From Gnetum montanum (lineage: Eukaryota; Streptophyta; Gnetopsida; Gnetales; Gnetaceae): a DNA stretch of 62,000 nucleotides. Positions 31,180 through 43,599 of the stretch are shown here, piece after piece. Under the pieces are notes generated by a model. It was not told the DNA's origin. It made no database searches and saw nothing but the letters and a program-made list of their open reading frames with translations. Within the stretch, counting starts at the first letter, position 1, and each line of letters begins with the position of its first letter. Location of the stretch: assembly GCA_015680685.1 (NCBI GenBank), contig MNCI01002042.1, positions 580,251-642,250 of the forward strand, read 5' to 3'. The position numbers and the translations under genes were made by a program.

Positions 31180-32150
31180 TTGATCGACAAGTTAGTGTTG
31201 ACTAGCAAAATGGCAAACCCCATTTCATCCACAACAGAGTCTTTCATTAATCCAACTATGATAAACCCCCAATTACCCTTTGTTTCTAGTCATTCTGAAA
31301 GCCCTTCAATCAAAGTAACCACAGACAAACTAAATGGTAGCAATTTCAAGGAGTGGCGTCAATCAGTTCTGTTGGTAATCATGGGCAGAGGCAAGATGGG
31401 TTACCTAATAAGAGAAACTGCAGCACCTGAACCAAGTTCAGCCAATTACGACATGTGGAAGGTAGAGAACTTGACCATGATGGCATGGCTAATTAATTCA
31501 AGGGAGCCCAAAATTGGATGCCTATACCTATTGTACCAAATGACGAAGGAGGTTTGGGATGCAATGAAAGAGATGTACTCTAATATTGAAAACATCTCAT
31601 AGAGCTTTGAAATCTGATCTACCATTCGCAATACCCATCAAGGCACATCTACAGTCATAGGGTATTTTAATACCCTCTCTAAATTGTGGCAAGAAATAGA
31701 TTTATTCTATAATGTCACCTAGAAGTGTCCAAAAGATGGAATGTTGTACAACAAAATGTTGGAGAATGATTGAATCTTTGATTTTTTACAAGGATTAAAT
31801 CATGAGCTCGATAAGGTTAGAGGATGTATTCTCCATACAAAGCCTTTGCCCACACTAAAGGAAGTATTTGCAGAAGTACAGCGTGAGGAAACTAGAAAGA
31901 AGGTGATGTCTTCCTCATCGTAGAGCATGGCAACAAAGGTAAAAGGATTGGCTTTAGCTACCACTCAGAGTAAAGGAAATAGTTCAAAGCTTCAAACTAG
32001 GAAGGATAAACAACTGTGATGTGAACACTGTAAGAAGCCATATCATACCAAGGATACAACTAGGATATCCATGGGAAACTTATTGATTAAAAGCCACAAA
32101 ATCAAAAATAGAACAAGAAGAATGCTTATGTAGCAGAAGCTACAACCAGT
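31180..32150 (+). pseudogene. Copia gag
   Basis: The first part (31180-31602) reads VTTDKLNGSNFKEWRQSVLL, YDMWKVENLTMMAWLINS and TKEVWDAMKEMYSN, the UBN2-type copia gag. After a stop it goes on (GCILHTKPLPTLKEVFAEVQ) to a damaged zinc knuckle near 32025 (CEHCKKPYHTKDTT, last Cys lost). Gag forms the particle. At least five stops or frameshifts break it. Confidence 0.85.
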
Positions 32151-32279
32151 ACTATGACTCAGCCATTTATAGTAGAACAAATGGAGGTTCTCCAAAAATT
32201 GTTGAATTCCCCATCAACCACCAAAGAAACCAATCCCACTTCATCAGGTTCTACTACTTTGACAACCCAAAAAGGTATT

Positions 32280-32983
32280 TTTACACTCTTGTCTCACAAA
32301 AGTCTACAGAATGCTTGGATAGTGGATGCACATGCATTTGATCATATGATGGTGTTTTAGTACAAGGTTAGTAATTATAAACCTTGCAAGGAAAATATTG
32401 GTATTACTGTAGCAAATGGAACTATGTGTAAGGCAGCAAGAAGAGGAGATGTGGAAGTTTGCAATTTAAAGTTGAATTTAGTTCTTCATGTTCCTAAATT
32501 GAGGTGTAATTTAATTTCAATGAGCAAAATAACCAGAGATTTGAATTGTTTTATAACCTTTTTTCCTTCTTACTATGAATTTTAAGATTTGCCACTGAAG
32601 AGGATGATTGGAAGTGCTGAGGAGCAAAATGACCTCTATTATTTGTTAGGTGTTGATTCTTCTTCAAAACTAAAGTCATCTACTATTTTTTCTTCATTTT
32701 TTGATTCAAATGTTAAACTTTGGCATAATAGACTGGGTCATCTAAGTTTTTCTTATTTAAAGCACTTGTAGCCTCATTTATTTGTTAATAAGGATCCTTC
32801 ATCTTTTCATTGCAATCATTGCATTCTTGCAAAACAAACTCATACATCTCATCCTCCTCACATGTACAAACCATCAATGCCATTTCATTTAATTCATAGT
32901 GATGTGTGGTGACCATCCTAAGTGTCAAATTTAACAAGGGAAAGGTGGTTTGTTATATTCATTGATGATCATACTAGAGTTAG
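32280..32983 (+). pseudogene. Copia protease relic and N-terminal integrase
   Basis: AWIVDAHAFDHMM near 32315 corresponds to the copia protease box W-I-V-D-S-G-A-S-D-H-M. The Asp is kept but Gly is lost. The pre-integrase zinc domain follows: LWHNRLGHLSFSYLKHL, then FHCNHCILAKQ. The integrase core starts with RERWFVIFIDDHTRVS and is cut off at 32983 by the LTR of element A. Its continuation is at 47052. Confidence 0.85.
32979..32983. repeat. Target site duplication of element A (left)
   Basis: GTTAG here is repeated exactly at 47052-47056, just outside the other LTR. It falls inside copia integrase codons V-S. Confidence 0.9.
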
Positions 32984-33851
32984 TGATGATGAGCAACAAG
33001 GTACCCATACGTCCAACCATACAAATCACAAAGCATTCACGTGTGATCCAGTTGAATTCCATGGACTTTATAGTTTCCAGTACACTAGTCTTATAGGAAG
33101 TGAACCTTGCCCTAAGGTTCATTCGTTGTCTTCTCGATTACACTTGTGAAGCATAATGGTATGGTTAAGAGTAATCAAGGCATATAATTTTTTATCATTT
33201 TGTGTTTTATGATTTTGGTGCTTGAAGAGAGATAGAGTAATTTAATGACTAATTTAATTCAACTAACTAACTAATCTTTGACTAATCCTAACATAAGCAT
33301 CTAATCCCACTTTCCACACAAGTCCTAAACCCACGTATCCACTGCTAGGTTACTAAGTGCTACGCTACTAGGCACACCAAGCAATAACACTGTTGGGATT
33401 ACCAAGCGAATATGTGTTACACTTGAAGCATTCGTACTTATGTATTTAATCTATCTAGCTTATCTTGCTTAATTAGCTCAATTACTGGAAAACATTAAAT
33501 AATTAACTGAAAACATTAAATGCATAAATAAATATCTAAATTATCTAGAATGCTACAAGGTTTATCAAGAAGCTCGTCTTTATTACTATACACACTGTCA
33601 TGCTCAAGTACAACAATGCTCGAATAAAGATCCATACACTCAATGACTCCTACAAAGGGCAATTAGGAGAAATATTCCAACCTTCAAATGTAAAAACTGC
33701 AAGAGTTTGGCTACTACTATGAATCTCATGCCCATAAACACAGCTGGGAGCTTGTATTTATAGTTTTTGCTCTAGGGTTGCGTTGACGTGGCCCCATCAA
33801 TGAGGCCACATCAATGTGGGCTCATCAATGTGACACATTGATGCTTCATCA
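32984..33851 (-). repeat. Element A 3' LTR (868 bp)
   Basis: It runs from TGATGATGAG to TTCATCA on the plus strand. A minus-strand TATAAATA box is at 33755-33762. The polypurine tract TTGTGGGGGTA (minus) lies next to it at 33852-33862. Confidence 0.9.
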
Positions 33852-34117
33852 TACCCCCACAACTAAATGAAAACTCGTCCTTGAGTTCCTTTGCAAAATT
33901 AGAAAGGTATGGGATTATTTACTGACTCTTAACAAAACAAAACAAACTAACTCAACAAAACTGAGTGCCCAAGTGTACAAATCAACAAATTACAAAAATT
34001 GTGATGTTCATGATACAAAATTCAACACCATTACATGACTATTCAAACATTTGAATAACACATCCTTTGACGGTGTGATGATGGTTGTGAAGATCAAACA
34101 ATCCCAAGCGGTGGTGG
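33852..34117 (-). other. Element A polypurine tract and 3' untranslated spacer
   Basis: The minus strand reads TTGTGGGGGTA directly before the LTR. The rest is AT-rich and not coding. Confidence 0.6.
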
Positions 34118-36952
34118 CTTCTAAGGCTCTAAAGGACCTTCACTGACTTCAAGCATGTATGGTGGCTGAGGCAGTTGTAGTGTTCCTACTGCAACTGCAA
34201 CCTTCGATGGAAGGTAAAAGGCATTAAGCAATATCTTCATCTTCTCCTCCTTACTCTGAGGATCATTTATAGTCCATACAGCCTCACCAATGTCAATCAA
34301 AATGGAAATATTCCACAAACAATGCATGATTAGGAGCATCTCCTTTACGTTGACAAACCAGGCAACGAACTATTTATGTTTGATCTCAAACATCCTTACT
34401 TCATTTTTTAGGTCTTGGTAGTCATTCATCCTTCTGGCCAAGTTCTTAGCAATTGATCTTTGATCTGTGAAACATGCTTTGAGAACTTTGAGTTTAGCAT
34501 TAGCCACTGCAAGCTTATTCTTGATGTCCTTGTGGTGCTTCAACTTGGCCTCGTACAGTAAGTACGAGCTGGCCACCTACTTCTCCAACTCAAACTATGG
34601 TCATCTGGTAGTCAACATGGCCAAATTTTCATAACAGAGATTGACAAGTTTCATATACTCCATCATCTCCTTGATATGCAACTCCTTTGTGTAGATTTCC
34701 ATCTTATTGTAGGTATCTATCCCATCAATAATGGGTTGCCAAACTTCCCTTCCTTGCTGGAGGGCTTCATTTTCCTTTGCCTTTGCCAATTGGATATGTT
34801 TTTCGTTTACTTCCTTTTGTAGACCAACTTGCTCTCTGTAATGATCTTTAACTTTCTCAAATTTGAGAGCTTTACATTTCCAGGTGGCTACCTCGATTGC
34901 CATCTTCTAGTAAAGGGTGTGCACCTCCTCCATGGAGAGATTCCTATTCTCTACTGCCAATCTCCTTAGCTTTGTGTTTGCTTTAGCTAGTTACTCCTAT
35001 TATTGATGGATGAAATCTGTTAACTATTGCTTGTGCACATCAACATTTTGCAGGCAATGGTCCTCTGTGGTCAATTAGATGCTCTCCTAGTAAGTTTGAT
35101 CCAAGGTCTTTTGAATCTTGTGTTATGTGAATTCTTCCAAGGATCTATAGAACACTGCCATCTCCATTGCATTCTCAACCGCTCTGAGCCTAGACTGAAA
35201 CTATTGCATAGCTTCATCTCTTGTGAGTGCCAAGTTGAGAAATGCAAAGTTAACAATTTGGGCTCTTAGTTCAGCAACCTCCATAGCCAAGCATTCATTC
35301 TACTCTCTGGTTGTTTCAAGTTGCCTCTCCAATATAATGTTCTTGTCCCTTACCTCTAGCAACTTTGACTAGGTTACAGTGATGTTATCCATAAGGTTAA
35401 AGACATTTGAAAGCAGTTGCCCAATTCCCATTAGTCGGTCCAATAATTTCTCATGATATGCTACACTTATTTTGCCACTTATAGTTCTTGCAAATGTCTG
35501 CACATCTTTGAGTGCAATGATGTCTAGTACAGATAATACAAGTACGTTGAGTGTTTTAGCAATCCTATTAATAACCACTTCTACTATTGTTTCCTACCCC
35601 TGGTGTTGCATCACAAAAACAGTTGCTCCTTCACCCTCCTCTAAGCACACAGAGAAGGTCACAGCATTCCTAGAAATTTCTAGGAGTGGCTGTTATTCTG
35701 TGAGAGATACTGTGACCTCTCTAGCACTCGGATTTGACCTTACGGGTAGTTGCATTCTTTGGGTTGAGAAAATAAATCCACCCTCACCCATCAGACTGAT
35801 TGTTTAGGGCACCTCATTAAGGTGACTTGTGGCTTATCTATATACAGATGGGTCCCCACCACTTGTGCCTACTCTTTGCTCTTGTTCACTCAAGAGCCAT
35901 TCTCTATATTCGTGCAACCGTTGGGTAATTGCAACGATGTCTAGCATTATTGTTTGAGTGGTATGTGGTTGTGGTCACTGCTCCTCTTCTTGAATTGTAG
36001 TTGTAGCCATTTTATCCTTCATCATTTCTCTTCACTTAGTAGTCAAAATAGTTCTAACATCATCATTGGTGTAACGGACTATCCCTCCCCTTCAACAGAG
36101 TTTCCTAATGAGGCATGGGAAAGGGAGTGCCTTCCTTTTGTGTTCGTTTTCTCTAAAGCACTTCTTCATCTCTAGATAGATTAGCTACAAAATGTTGACT
36201 AGGAATTGCCCACTCAAAGCAACACATGCTTGGGTAAATAAGGTAGTGATTTTGCTTGGCCTTACCATGGGATTGAAGTGCAAGGCTACAATCTTATAAT
36301 GGATCCTCTCTATTGGTGTGAGCATGCCAAACTCCTTGCGATTGACTCCATAACACCATCCCATCCATTCTTTCTTGATGCTCAAATCTTCCTGCATCAA
36401 GATCTCAGTAAGGTTCACCCCTGTTTCGGGCAACCGAAGCGTTGTAGTAATGACCTACACCAAGTAGGACACTGATATGTCCTTGATCTTTACTATTTCT
36501 CTAGGTTTCCTGTTATTCTAGAACAAAAACATCTTCCCCATGTACCACTCCCTAGTGAAAGTGATGATTAGCCACATGGGAGAGGCCTTCAACTAGTCTT
36601 GCACTTCTCTTGGTGCATGCTTGAAGAAAGGGCCAAAGTTTAACTCCTGGAGCATCGATTTTTGGACCTCCCTAGCTTTGATTTGATTTAGGTAGGCCTC
36701 TGTTAAGGTTACCTCAAGGTTTGCTAGTTGTGCAGGTGCATCATCTCGATGGGAGTGTTCTATTGCTGCTACTACTAGTTCTGGAATCTTTCTAATAGAT
36801 TCCACTTCTACCTCTTTCCTAAGAGAACCTGTGGCAGGGGTTGTAAGTGGTTCTTCTTATTGGGCCTATTCTTGGCCTCTTCCTATTGTAGGTCATTTTT
36901 CCCTTGGTTGGGACAGTGCTGCTTCTTACGTGTGCTTTCTTTTTAGTGCCAT
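34118..36952 (-). pseudogene. Element A extra ORF relic after integrase (env-position, unknown function)
   Basis: About 940 codons can be followed on the minus strand through stops and frameshifts. Near the start is a basic stretch (TKKKAHVRSSTVPTKGKM, NRKRPRIGPIRRT). The middle reads GWCYGVNRKEFGMLTPIERI and AITQRLHEYREWLLSEQEQ. The last third is coiled-coil-like (VNEKHIQLAKAKENEALQQG, KNKLAVANAKLKVLKACF). It occupies the place where Athila elements carry an env-like ORF. I see no signal peptide or clear membrane segment, so I do not call it Env. Element E has no comparable ORF. Confidence 0.55.
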
Positions 36953-36959
36953 TTGCAAT

Positions 36960-37792
36960 TGATGGGACATGATATTGCGTACATAATATTGTGTCTGCAA
37001 CGATATCGCATGGGCCACGATATCGCATCTTTCCCTGTGATATCATAGTCCATCGCTAGTTCTATAAATAAGAGTAGTCTCTCCCTTGTTTCACCATCTA
37101 AAGATTAGATTGTAGCTAAAATCTGGTAGTTTGATCCCTCCAGAGATAGATTATTTTCCAATGTATGCCCGCAGTGTGGTGAATGTAATTGTACGGCATC
37201 CTTTATTCCAGTGTCACGTACTTGGACATGCACATGACTGGAAATAAAGATCGAGCTTAATTCATCATTGCAACATTCACTTTTTTTATTTATTTATTTA
37301 ATTGTTATTTATTGCTTTCCTAATTAGTCTCTCTCACCCTTAATCTCATGATAAATCACGAAATGAGTACAACTTGATTACGAGCATTTAAGTGTGACTA
37401 CTTGGTAACCCAGTAGCATACCTAGGATCTGTGCTTGGTAATCCCAATGGTCATCATGCACGAAGTCCAAGATGTGTACGAATAATCAAGGAACGGATGC
37501 TCATTGCACTTAGGCTAGTTTAGATTCTCTTACCCTTTTCTTCCTAGCTTAGTTAATCTTATTTTCCATTACCTTCAGGAGTAGCATTAGGTTAGAACAC
37601 TTCATACACCTCACTCTGGACTAAACCATACATGACAAAGATAATACTAGTCCAGGTGGGAAGATAGCAAATTGTGACCTAAGGCTAATTGTCTAGGTGA
37701 CACAACTAGTCTGTCTGCGGAGTTCGATTGGATCATGCGTGAAAACGCTCGTATTCGTATGGTTGAGTGTAGGGGTATCTCACCACTCATCA
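36960..37792 (+). repeat. Solo Athila-type LTR inside element A
   Basis: It runs from TGATGG to TCATCA with TATAAATA at 37063-37070. The flanks are GCAAT (36955-36959) and ACAAT (37793-37797), a 5-bp duplication with one transition. No internal element sequence adjoins either side. Its body resembles the LTR at 3749-4628 in opposite orientation, though its first 100 bp (with twice-repeated cgatatcgcat) differ. Solo LTRs arise by recombination between two LTRs. Confidence 0.85.
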
Positions 37793-39849
37793 ACAATCAC
37801 AACACATCCATGGATTAGTAGATGTAATGTGTAACTTTAAAGTTTTTAAATACCTTTTCTCATTAGTTAGTTACACTTTGGCTAAGATTGGACCATGGTA
37901 GATTGATTGTTTTACTAATTATTTATTATAATTCTCACTAGAGCTTGTTGGAAAGGTTTAACTTTTGTGATTTAGTGTTTAATAGCTAATTTTTCAGTTA
38001 AACCTTTGTGGGAGTTAGAAAAAATCACAAAAAAAGTTTTTGTCAAAAATGGTACATTTGTGGCCTCCATGATGAAGAGCTTACCTCCAGTAGCTGCAAG
38101 GTAAGAGAACGAAGTGATTTGGATAAACAATTTATGAGTTATGGACCCTAAAAGGTTCTAGGCTTTGAAAAATTGAAAAACTCCTTTAGTGTTTGTAAGA
38201 AAATGTAAAATTTTCTAAGTGGGGTCATGCCTATTTATATTATTTTTCCACCACATTGATGGGGCTCCGTATACAGGGCCTCATATATGGGTTTGCTCCA
38301 TCAATGTGGCCTTGTATACAAGGCCCATCAGCCAAAATTTTTAAAGTTGAATATCTCCAAAAATTTAAGGAATTTTTCAATGAAATTGGGGTCCATGGAA
38401 TCCCAGAAAAGCCAAGAATATGATAAAATCATTGAAGAAGATATTTGAAAGCTCAAAAATTAAAAAACTTGATGGAGAACATATTTAATGAATAAAATAT
38501 GTAAAGGAGCACATGGTCTGATGTTGAAGATGGGTGTAGGAAAGATTCTGGTTGTGAGAATGCCTAGGGATAAGGTACTTAACGAACCTGATCAAGGGAT
38601 ATGCAAGTGGGTCCTCCCCATAGTAGGCACATGCCCTCTTTTTCCCTTGCATAACCTCAACCTAAAGAGTCCATGGGCCCCATAGGTGGCTAATGGTCTA
38701 TGGAAGTTATGGACAAAACCCAAAAGATTCTACCTAAGGATTCAAATACGTTAGACCAAGACATGGAATCAAGAACATGGGCATCGGTAGTGAGGTGAGT
38801 TATGGACAACATAACTAGATGATGGAGAAGGTGGAAAGGAATTCTAAACTAATGTTGTAAGAAGTCCCTTATGAAGTGCATGTTTAAAATGACAAAAGAA
38901 GATCTGTCCTTAATCCAAACCAAAACTAACCTCGTTTAGTGACTTCACATCACCATTCCAAGATTGATCCACCTCCCTAAGATACAAAAGTGCTTCCACA
39001 AAACAACAACTGTTTCATAAAGAGAAGAAAAGAGTAGGAAGTAAGAGAGGGCCTTAGTTACAGGGGCCCTTCAAGCATGGGTACATGTCTTTCTAGTCTC
39101 ATAACTAGTACTTGTAGCCTGTTTATTTTTCTAATAGGTGTGCTTTGAATTCCCATCATGTTTTTTTTTTTTTTTGTTTTTTTTTTCTTTTTTCTCTTTG
39201 GATTGGAACCACACCATGCAAAGACTTTATTTGACTTCCTATTTAGTGGTTGGCATGGAATGGTAAGAAGTCCATGAAAAGCACTCAAGTAAGTAGAAAA
39301 GTACAAAGAGTATTGAGTCCCCTTAAAGTCACATCATGTTCAAACCTTTGAATCCTTCCTAATTTCAAAAACTACAAGGTCACAAATTTATTAAAATTTG
39401 ATTTAATGAAAGGGACCTCAGACTTCCAAAACAAAGAAAACCATAGAATTTGTGGATGGTCAGATGTCATGGACTCACTACCTATTCCATGAAAAAGAAA
39501 CCATGACTAAGCCATCGATATAAAAATTCAAAAATAGAAACCAAATAGTAGCAAACCAAACATTAAGTACAAACCATCATTAGTAGTAGCTATAACACCA
39601 TTATGTCTTATTGACAATAAAGCACTTTTATTAGCAAAAATTTAAAAACCACACTTAAACAAAACAAAACAAAGTATAGAAGAAAGTATGAAATATCAAA
39701 TAAAGATTCAAATGTACTAAAAATGGTGTAGAACAAAAAATGGTGTAAAATGGAAAAAATTTTAAAATCAATAAGTTGTAAAATAAATAATTTGCAAAAT
39801 CAAAAACGTGAAAAATAAAAAAAATAGAAAAATTGAGGAGCCATATGGA
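37793..39849 (-). other. Element A noncoding spacer between integrase and extra ORF
   Basis: No coding is visible. The part at about 38950-39310 matches element E at 55110-55320 in reverse (A-rich run, ttcaaagcaca, acatgt(t/a)cccatgc), which shows a conserved post-integrase region. A long T-run lies at 39158-39200. Confidence 0.6.
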
Positions 39850-41085
39850 TGATTAGCACGAATGGCCATCTCCCCCATGACTGAGTTGGAAGGAGGAGAT
39901 TTGAAAAATTGAATGTGGTTGTCCATTGATTGAGATAGTTGTTGCATTGGTTGTCTTGGTTCTAGGAAAAGCTTCACTTGTTAGATGTTGACCAATTGCT
40001 TTTTATTTGGGCTTTTAGGTTTGTATATGGTCATGTCCCTAGAAGGAAAGGTTTCAACAATTATATAAGGTCCTTTCCACAATGTTTGGAATTTTTTTTT
40101 CTGAGGTACATGTGTGGGATTCTAGTAAAGAACCTTATCTTTCGGTTGGAATTTCACTTTTCATAATCTTTTATCATGTCATTGTTTGTTGAATTCCTTA
40201 TGCACTTCATTCAAAGATAGGGCCACCAGTCAATTTTCATCTAGCACATTTAGATTGATCAATCTTTCTCTTTGTGCTAGACTCAGGTTAAGATTCAGGT
40301 CATAGGCTGTTGAGAGTGTACGGAGCTTGGATTGAATTGAGAGCATTAGAAGTTTTTCATATAGTAGCTCATAGAGAGAGTAGCCAATAGGAAGTTTCCA
40401 TGTTGAGTAGCCAATCTCTCCTATATTTTCTTATAGTCCTTGTTAGGATCTTGGTGATCTCCCAATTAGTTACTTCTACTTTACCATTGGCTTGGGGGTG
40501 ATGGTGTGTTGTTAATTTATGTTCAAACCCCAAGCATTGCATTAAATTTCTAAAAGTGGCACCTAGAAAATGAGTTCCATTATCATAAATCAGTGAGCAT
40601 GGCACCCCAAACCTATTTAAAACATATTGCTATACAAATCTAGCAGTAGTGGATGATGTTCAATTGGTGATGGTTGTTGCTTCTGCTCATTTGGTGCAAT
40701 AGTCAATTGCTACAATGATATATGCCTTTCCATTGGACATGGACATGATGGAACCCATGAAGTCTATGCCCCATATGTCAAAAGGCTCCAATGATTGAAT
40801 CCACTATTAAGGACCCTCCATTCATGCAGTCATCCCACCATCTCGTTGATAATGTTCACAAGATCAGACAAACTAGTGGGCATCCCTGAAGACTATAGGC
40901 TAGTAGTATCCTGCCATCAGAATTTTTATGATTGTACGTCTTCCTATGTAGTGGCCTCTGCAAGGGCCTTTCTGAGCATCCTGAAGAACATGTAGTTGAT
41001 CTGCATCAGGGACACACCAATGAACCAGGCCATTAGTGCAAACCTTGTAAAGATGTTCGTTAATTTCCATGAAGTACTTCACCCA
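39850..41085 (-). pseudogene. Element A integrase
   Basis: The minus strand reads a zinc-domain remnant (AQKGPCRGHYIGRRT), then catalytic-core pieces with Asp in LIYDNGTHF and Glu in ANGKVEVTNWEI, and a long decayed C-terminus ending near the phrase LPTQSWGRW. Most of the core is in different frames with many stops. It is collinear with the better kept integrase C-terminus in element E. Confidence 0.8.
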
Positions 41086-41309
41086 ATGAAGAAACTATTG
41101 CTTCTTCCTAAAGTCCACATCTTATGGCATCTCCTAAGTGAGAAGGTAAGTAAGGATGACATCATACCATTTTTTTTTGTAGGTACTTGATGATTTATTT
41201 CTCCTATAAAGAGGAGCTTGTTTGGGAATTGATTAGAGAGTGGGCTCTCCTCCTCGTTATCCCATCTTAATCAAGAAATGTCATCAACAACCATGTTCTC
41301 AACGCCTTT

Positions 41310-42800
41310 CTAATCTATCATTGTGAGATCGAATTCTTGTAAGCTCACAAAGCCACGTATGATACAAGGGCTCACCATTGGCTTGTTCATTAGAAAGCAG
41401 GTGGCACTATGGTCTGTGTGCACAAATATTTTATAGCCAAGTACATAGTGCTTAAACTTATCAAGAGCATACAACACTGCCATTAGTTCTTTTTCAGTTG
41501 TGGTGTAATTCAATTGTGCACCCACAATGCTTTGGCCTACACAATGGATGTAGTATGGACGTTTCTTATCGTCCAACTGCATAAGCACAACTCCCAAGGC
41601 ATAATTAGATGCATATATCATTATATGAAATGGTTTGGACCAATCTAGTACCCATTGAATTGGAGTTTCTACAAGTTTCTCCTTTAGTAGTTGGAATGCA
41701 TGTTCGCACTTCTTAGTCCAAACAAATGGGGCATCTTTCTTTGTAAGATCAACCAATGACTTTGCAATCCTAGAGAAATTCTCTATAAAATATCAATAGT
41801 AGCCAGTGTGTCCAAGGAATAATCTGACATCTTTGATTGTCTCTGGTTAGCATGTAATTACTTGGATGACCCTTATCTTTTCTAGGTCTACCTCAATCCT
41901 TGCTTGAGTGATTTTATGCCCCAATACTATGCCTTCTTGGACCATTAGATGGCTTTTCTACCAATTGACCCTAAGTTTTATTTCAACACATCTTTTTAAT
42001 ACCTACTCAAGGTAGTCTAGGGCTTGTTCAAATGTAGCCCCATAGTTACAAAAATCATCCATAAAGACTTTTATCCCACTACCAATCTACTGTTGAAAAA
42101 TACTTAGGACCAAGTGTTGGAATGTTGTAGGGGCATTGCATAGACCAAATAGCATCTTACAATATGAAAAAGTCCCCCAAGGACTCATGAATGTTGCCTT
42201 GGCCTAATCTTCTGATGCAATTCGGATTTGGTTATAGCCACTATAACCATTTAAGAAGCTATAATAGCAATGCCCAGAGATAGTGTCCAACACTTGGTCC
42301 ACAAATGGCAATGGGAAATGATCTTTAAATATTACCATATTCAATAGCCTGAAGTTAATGCAGACCCACCACTTGCCATATTTCTTTGGCATAATTATGA
42401 GTGGGCTAACCCACTCACTATCTACGATGGGATAGATGAACCCTACCTAGAGGAGTTGCTCTATTTCCTCGTTGATGATCTACTTCAATTTGGGGTTCAA
42501 CTACCTGTGTGGCTACCTTCTTGGCTTCATGGTTGAGTTGGTGCAAATGCAATGTTGGCATATCCTTGGATCAATTCCAATCAACTTAGGATATGACCAA
42601 GTAAAGGCTATTAGCCATTTGTTAACCACCTTTAACAGCTTTTCTTTTTGTTCAAGAGCAAGTTTGGCATTGATTATGACTAGCTTACCATTGTTTAAGA
42701 ATGCATACTCCATGTCAACTAGTAGAGTTTTCAACTCTAGGGGCTCCTACTTGAAGTTATCAGAGATTTCCAACTCTCCCTAATAGGTATCATCAACTTA
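41310..42800 (-). pseudogene. Element A reverse transcriptase and RNase H
   Basis: RT pieces are WWVCINFRLLNMVIFKDHFP, DQVLDTISGHCYYSFLNGYS and the catalytic FMDDF near 42055. RNase H at 41756-41310 has KPFHIMIYASNYALGVVL, YTTTEKELMAVLYALDKF and VHTDHSA. Tyr replaces the first RNase H Asp (normally C-D-A-S). The pre-RT part (42734-42513) reads WLIAFTWSYPKLIGIDPRI. Stops separate the pieces. Confidence 0.85.
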
Positions 42801-42875
42801 ATCATAAGAGAGTTGGTGATGAACTTGCTTAAGTTTATTCATGTTTTTAACGTAAGCACATGTTAGGCTCTTAGT

Positions 42876-43510
42876 TCACTCCATGCATAATTTGCTACTT
42901 TCTAAGTTAGTTTTCAGCCTGGGTGCCCTCCTATTTTGTTGCTGCTGTGTATAGACACCTTTGAATATCTGTTTCTTGTGCACACTGATTGCATGCTTCA
43001 ATGTATGTACTTTTGATGGACCAAATATTTTGCATGCAATTGCACCCATTATCACTATACATGATGTATGGAATATGCTCATTGTCCAATTGCCCAAATT
43101 CATTTTCCTTGGATATTTCCAAGGATAGGTCTCTTATACCCATACATGCATCTACTGTGCTTAAACAAGCCCTTCCCATAATGATGGGGAATTCACCTTT
43201 ATAGTTTTCTATCTTGATCACCAAAAAATTGGCAGGATGGGACCACCCACTAACTGTGGTAATAATGTGCTTCACTAATCCTAAAGGAATAGTGATTGAT
43301 TAGTCTGCCAATGCTAAATGGATATTTCTCTTCTTGAGATGTGGTAGGTTCTAGGCTTCATGGGAGATGATGTGGACATCGGAACTAGAATCAAGAAGAA
43401 CTTTGCATGGCTCATGGCCGGTGATCTGTAAGTAAATGAGAGAACTTCTTCAGTGATATCTTTTCATGGGAAGATTTCCAACCTTGATCCAATTAGAAAT
43501 AGCATGAGTT
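42876..43510 (-). pseudogene. Element A aspartic protease
   Basis: The minus strand contains VLLDSSSDVHIISHEA, the active-site box with Asp-Ser kept and Gly lost, followed by WSHPANFLVIKIENYKGEFP and IIMGRACLSTVDACMGI, which ends the protease fold. Element E has the same segment at about 52020-52330. Confidence 0.75.
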
Positions 43511-43599
43511 AGCATAACAGTGCGAATCTGAAGTGGTGTTTGGTTTGAAGGGTACTTGAAGGTATTTGATGTAGAGAATGAATGTGTTGGGGATGTAGG

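Noticed and set aside
34601-34903. Coiled-coil minus-strand open frame as an independent host gene
   Set aside because: It is collinear with further frames on both sides between integrase and the 3' LTR of element A, so it belongs to the element's extra ORF relic.
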